A stretch of DNA of 64,000 nucleotides from Telmatactis stephensoni (Eukaryota > Cnidaria > Anthozoa > Actiniaria > Isophelliidae): assembly GCA_029948255.1 (NCBI GenBank), contig JALIZF010001919.1:1478017-1542016 (forward strand). The letters run 5' to 3'. The position numbers and the translations under genes are program-made. The first letter of the stretch is position 1. Each line of letters begins with the position of its first letter. Positions 60,263 through 64,000 of the stretch are shown one piece after another. Below the pieces are notes generated by a model. That model saw only the letters and a program-made list of their open reading frames with translations. It was not told where the DNA came from and ran no database searches.

Positions 60263-60288
60263 TTACCCCCCCCCCCCCCCCCCCCCCA
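60263..60288. repeat. Poly-C run
   Basis: A run of more than 20 C residues, low complexity and prone to sequencing error. Confidence 0.9.
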
Positions 60289-60810
60289 TAGGTTAGAGTG
60301 TGGGACAGCATGCATAGAATGTGAGAAAGTAGAGCAAACATGTAGTTAGTCTTCTACGTAGCTGCAATTAGGGCCGGCAGGTAACGTTTTCTGCGGCTGC
60401 ACACTATCTAACAAGTCGTGTGACTGAAAAATCACGATAAGATACATGCAGTCAGGTTTACTAGGCAGTTAACGCAGAACAGTCAGTGCACTATCAGTGG
60501 CCAGTCGTGCTCTGGTGATCGTGTATCAGTCTGCTGGAAAACAAGAGACCATAATACTTGAGAGCGAACTCAGTATTGATGTCTGTGCGATGGTCGTGGC
60601 GACTATATCTAAGGCTATTTTTAGTAATTTCGCCATCAGCGCGCAAAGCTCTTAAGACTTGTATACCCTCTTTTATCCCATGCACATTAGAGAAAATACA
60701 GCCAATCAGAAAGCAGGAAAGCCGTTGTGTATTCGGCGGTATTCCACTGATCCTTCCCATGACATGCACATTGCGCCAATTGCTGTATTTTCCTCTGGCG
60801 TGGGATAAAA

Positions 60811-60928
60811 TAGTTATACAATGGTTTCTTGTGGCATACTGTGGACATCCCACGAGTCACTTGTATTTTCTTTGTATGACTCGTGGGATATTCCACGGTA
60901 TGCCACTCTAAACCATTGTATAACTACT
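60811..60928. repeat. 118-bp hairpin
   Basis: AGTTATACAATGGTTT, GTGGCATAC and ATCCCACGAGTCA on the left are inverted on the right around a loop near 60860-60874. Probably a small foldback element. Confidence 0.7.
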
Positions 60929-60969
60929 ATTTACCCACTTATTATGTGATCATTGTTTTCTTATTCAAG

Positions 60970-61242
60970 TATGGGGAATAGCCTCTTATAGCAAATATTT
61001 AGTTAATATTGACCGTCTTCAAAATAAAGCTTTCAAATTTGGTTATATTAAGACCATTACACCAACTAAGGAATTGTCAGAAAAGAGTGACAAAGCTCTT
61101 TGGGATAAGGTTATAAGTAATGAAAATAACTTATTGTACGACTTATTACCTCCATTGAGAGAGAGAAGGGCAAGGGGACATAATTTCATCTTACCTAAAG
61201 TAAATATCGAAAGGTTTAAGAAATGCTTTATTAATAGATGAC
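60970..61242 (+). pseudogene. LINE ORF2 C-terminal fragment
   Basis: One frame of about 90 codons reads WGIASYSKYLVNIDRLQNKA, then PPLRERRARGHNFILP and ERFKKCFINR before TGA. Those are the C-terminal signatures of CR1/L2-type non-LTR retrotransposon ORF2. The 5' end is truncated; an AATAAAGACC-type tail follows (about 61365). Confidence 0.7.
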
Positions 61243-61986
61243 CATAGATGTCTTACATTTCAAATTGATTGATTAATGAATTAATTAATTATTCGTTTTG
61301 TATACTTTTAGGTTTACTTATATCAATTGCCCTTTGTAAACTTAAACCTTTGTTTTAAGTATTGAAATAAAGACCTTTATTATGATTTATTATTATTATA
61401 TTACTGAACACTGGTTAGTTTACACTAACCATGCCAGTCACGTCCGAGGAAAGGCACTGTCCAACATGATTGAGTTTTCTAAAACATTTCTCGTTATGAG
61501 TTGTGGCTTATCCATGTGATTAGAATGATAACTGCCGCAAATGAACTGGAACCACAAGTCGATATTTGTGCACAAGTCAAACAACTGATTAACAGAAAAT
61601 GTATAATTAAAAAGCATTTGGTTCATGGACATGATGAATGATCACTAAGGAAGAGACTGCCTGGCGGCGTCATTCTACCTAAATACCAATATGAGCAATC
61701 CTCTAACATTAAACTCGTATTGGTTATGAGCTGCTACGCATTGATAGTTAAAAGTAAGTAATTGGTTGTACAATTTCTGGTACGTTCTATTGTTTTGTAT
61801 TTCGAATTCAGTCCTATTGATCAAATGATTTTATAGATAATTATACGATATTTTGGTAATATAAATGTTATGATCTTGAATTACGTTAATAATAGGATTA
61901 ATAGCGTTTATCTCACTAAGCAGCAGGTCCTCGAAACCACGCAACTCACGTAGTGCGAGTCAAGGGCTCCTCCCGCATCTCTCCTC

Positions 61987-62999
61987 TTATTCCAACTTCA
62001 GGGTAACGCGATCACCTCTTTTCAAAAGCTTCCACAAGCCAGTTCTGTAATTTTCGTTGAGGAACAAACAGATACATGGATTCAATGCAGCGTTTGAGAA
62101 GAACAGGAACTGGGTGGCAAAGAATAGGTGTGACCAGTAAGGGACTGGAATGCACCCAAACTTATACACGTGGGCAATCATCAAGAACAAGATTGTATGA
62201 GGGAAGTTGCAGAAGGCAAACACCAGCACGATGACAAATGCTTGCTTTGTGACACTGGCAATGCGTCGGTGTCGAACCAGGGTTTGGGCGTTGGCTTCAA
62301 TGCGCACCTTAGCGCGTTTCAACCCCACAAGCATAAAACCATAAAGGACTATGACCAGTACCCAAGGAAAGACGCCATAAACAACAGCACTTACGGTCAA
62401 TAATATCGTCATCGATTTTTTGTGGTCCACTTCCCAGTACATTCGGCAGTAGGTCTCACCATTGAATGTAGACAGCTTGAGTGTGTGGAAGTAGTACGAG
62501 TAAAACAAAAGGGCAACAATCCAAATCAATCCGATGATGAACGCCCTTGTTTTGTCAGTATCAATGTAATGCGTAATGGCTTCATAACGGCATAAAAGCG
62601 ATCTACTGTAATACATACGATGCAAAGGATGGAAACAGCAGGCGATAGATCCGCTAGTAGAGGCTGAAGTTTACACAACACCAACCCCGCTGTGCCTGGA
62701 ACTCGCCAAACAAATGATCCAGTGATGAGATCCACTAACTTATGGGGAATTACGACCACAGGGACGAGAAGATCAGAGACTGCCATGTTCACCAGAAAGT
62801 AGTTTACTGTTTTGTGGAGGGAGGGGTTCTTTGCGAAGACAGCAATCACGAGTGAGTTGAAGACTAGAGCAAAAAACATGAGTGCACAGAGTGAGGCAAT
62901 CTTCATTACTTTATCAACTTCTGTATCCATGACAGACAGTGGACAGTTCGGATGGGAGACTCCGCTGCTATTTCCAACTGATATATTTGTAGAATTCAT
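61987..62999 (-). CDS. Class A (rhodopsin-like) GPCR, interrupted by one frameshift
   Basis: Intronless seven-helix receptor of about 337 residues. The N-terminus has several N-glycosylation sequons. TM1 ends FNSLVIAVF, TM2 has NMAVSDLL, the TM3 Cys is LCKLQPL, and the DRY box is DRF. TM6 has FCNFPH instead of the usual CWxP, and TM7 has NPCIC instead of NPxxY. It resembles the peptide-receptor-like orphan receptors expanded in cnidarians, but the ligand cannot be assigned. The frame shifts by one base after MKPLR near 62561-62575; both halves are otherwise open, which suggests a sequence error or a very young pseudogene. Confidence 0.85.
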
Positions 63000-64000
63000 T
63001 GTCGAAAACCTTGCCGTCCACCTTATTTAGTAGTCTGGAACTTAACACGCGTTGTGACTTCTATTGCTGATTGAAAGGTGATTCAGTTTTCTTTACCTCT
63101 TGATGTGTTTTTATGCTTTCACATTCTCAAGGCAACACGTTGAGCCGTCGGTGACAAGTCTCGACACAACACTCGGCTAGCAAATAGTTCTCTATGTGAA
63201 TAAATGATTTCCGATCTTTGAATTTATCTCTAAGGATATGATAATATCGCATCCGAGTATTTGTTACATTCTGAAAAAAGAAGAGAGGAAAAGAGATAAC
63301 ATATCAGTTCTTGATGACATCACTGTCGGAAGAAGAAAATACTGGATGAGTAAATGAATTACCTACAATGTGAATTTTGTTCCCAAAATTAACTAGAACT
63401 TGACTTTCCTTCTAAGCACCTGACCTGAAAAGGATATGAACGAACAAAGTTCGAGATACAATAGCAAGCTAAACAATCAAAGCTGTCACAAATGCTGTCA
63501 CCAAAGCAAGCTCAGTAAACAATCAAATGCTACCGAAATGCCCTAAAGACTAGATTTGAAACATGGCTTTAACATTAAGTGACGACGTATGAAGCAGCTT
63601 CGTGATTTGACTACGAAATGGGAATAGTCACGGCACAGCACTGATACGGCCAAGGCACGTACCGTTCGTTTCATTCTCATATTAAAACTCATCCATGCTC
63701 TCTATAAGTTATCAGCTTTTAGCGAGTCTTCTTAGAAGTCGACACTCCCCGGTCCGATTTAAATATAATAAATGATTTCAGTCTGAACTTTGACAACTTC
63801 CATGATCCATATATGAACGTGTTTATCATAGTACAAACGAACTAAGTACTCATTATTATTTAAGTGTCAAGCTTTCTTTAAAAGTATATATATATAAGGT
63901 GTTTTCATTAAGTACTACAAATTAAGAGTGTCGGTTACATATATATATACTGTCTTCAGCTAATTGAAAAAAAAAAAAAAGATTTCAAAATAACACACTA
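63000..64000. other. Upstream of GPCR, no further feature
   Basis: I see no gene or repeat structure here beyond short AT tracts (about 63885 and 63940). Confidence 0.6.

Overview
This is eukaryotic, intron-rich, AT-rich metazoan DNA. The gene set (active-type DPP4, cognate HSP70, FAM133, an RJL GTPase, PEX12, DNAJC22, a class A GPCR), short GT-AG introns, dense small inverted-repeat transposons, a tRNA-derived SINE and a hammerhead-ribozyme tandem repeat fit a cnidarian, probably an anthozoan (coral or anemone). The phylum is an inference.

Layout. Positions 1-23.3 kb hold a minus-strand, single-pass membrane DPP4-like serine dipeptidase. I resolved 25 exons, each checked for reading-frame phase; the last exon(s), carrying the catalytic His, lie beyond the left edge. 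Its introns hold many mobile elements: a 3.7-kb near-perfect palindrome (9.0-12.7 kb), foldback elements, a SINE, and a 236-bp tandem repeat that encodes a complete type I hammerhead ribozyme in the same sense as the gene. A divergent HSP70/HSC70 gene (24.6-27.2 kb, five exons) follows, with two heat-shock-element arrays and a TATA box upstream and a 1-nt frameshift in exon 2. At 27.8-30.8 kb is a decayed transposon with long terminal inverted repeats.

Positions 32.1-35.3 kb (+) and 38.8-41.4 kb (-) are a convergent pair of two-exon paralogues encoding about 170-residue Ser/Arg-rich proteins of no family I recognise. A second large palindrome, flanked by TTAA, spans 42.3-44.0 kb. FAM133 (+, 45.0-49.6 kb, ten exons) carries a Harbinger-like element in intron 1. 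An RJL/DNAJC27-type GTPase without a J domain (-, 50.9-54.9 kb) shares a 289-bp head-to-head promoter interval with PEX12 (+, 55.2-56.7 kb). DNAJC22 (-, 58.5-59.6 kb) is followed by a decayed partial copy of itself, a LINE 3' fragment, and a single-exon GPCR (-, 62.0-63.0 kb) broken by one frameshift.

The genes do not form an operon. HSP70, DNAJC22 and the J-less DNAJC27 relative are chaperone-related neighbours, but I see no evidence that this proximity is functional. The most notable material is the intronic hammerhead repeat, the two giant palindromes and the unassigned paralogue pair.
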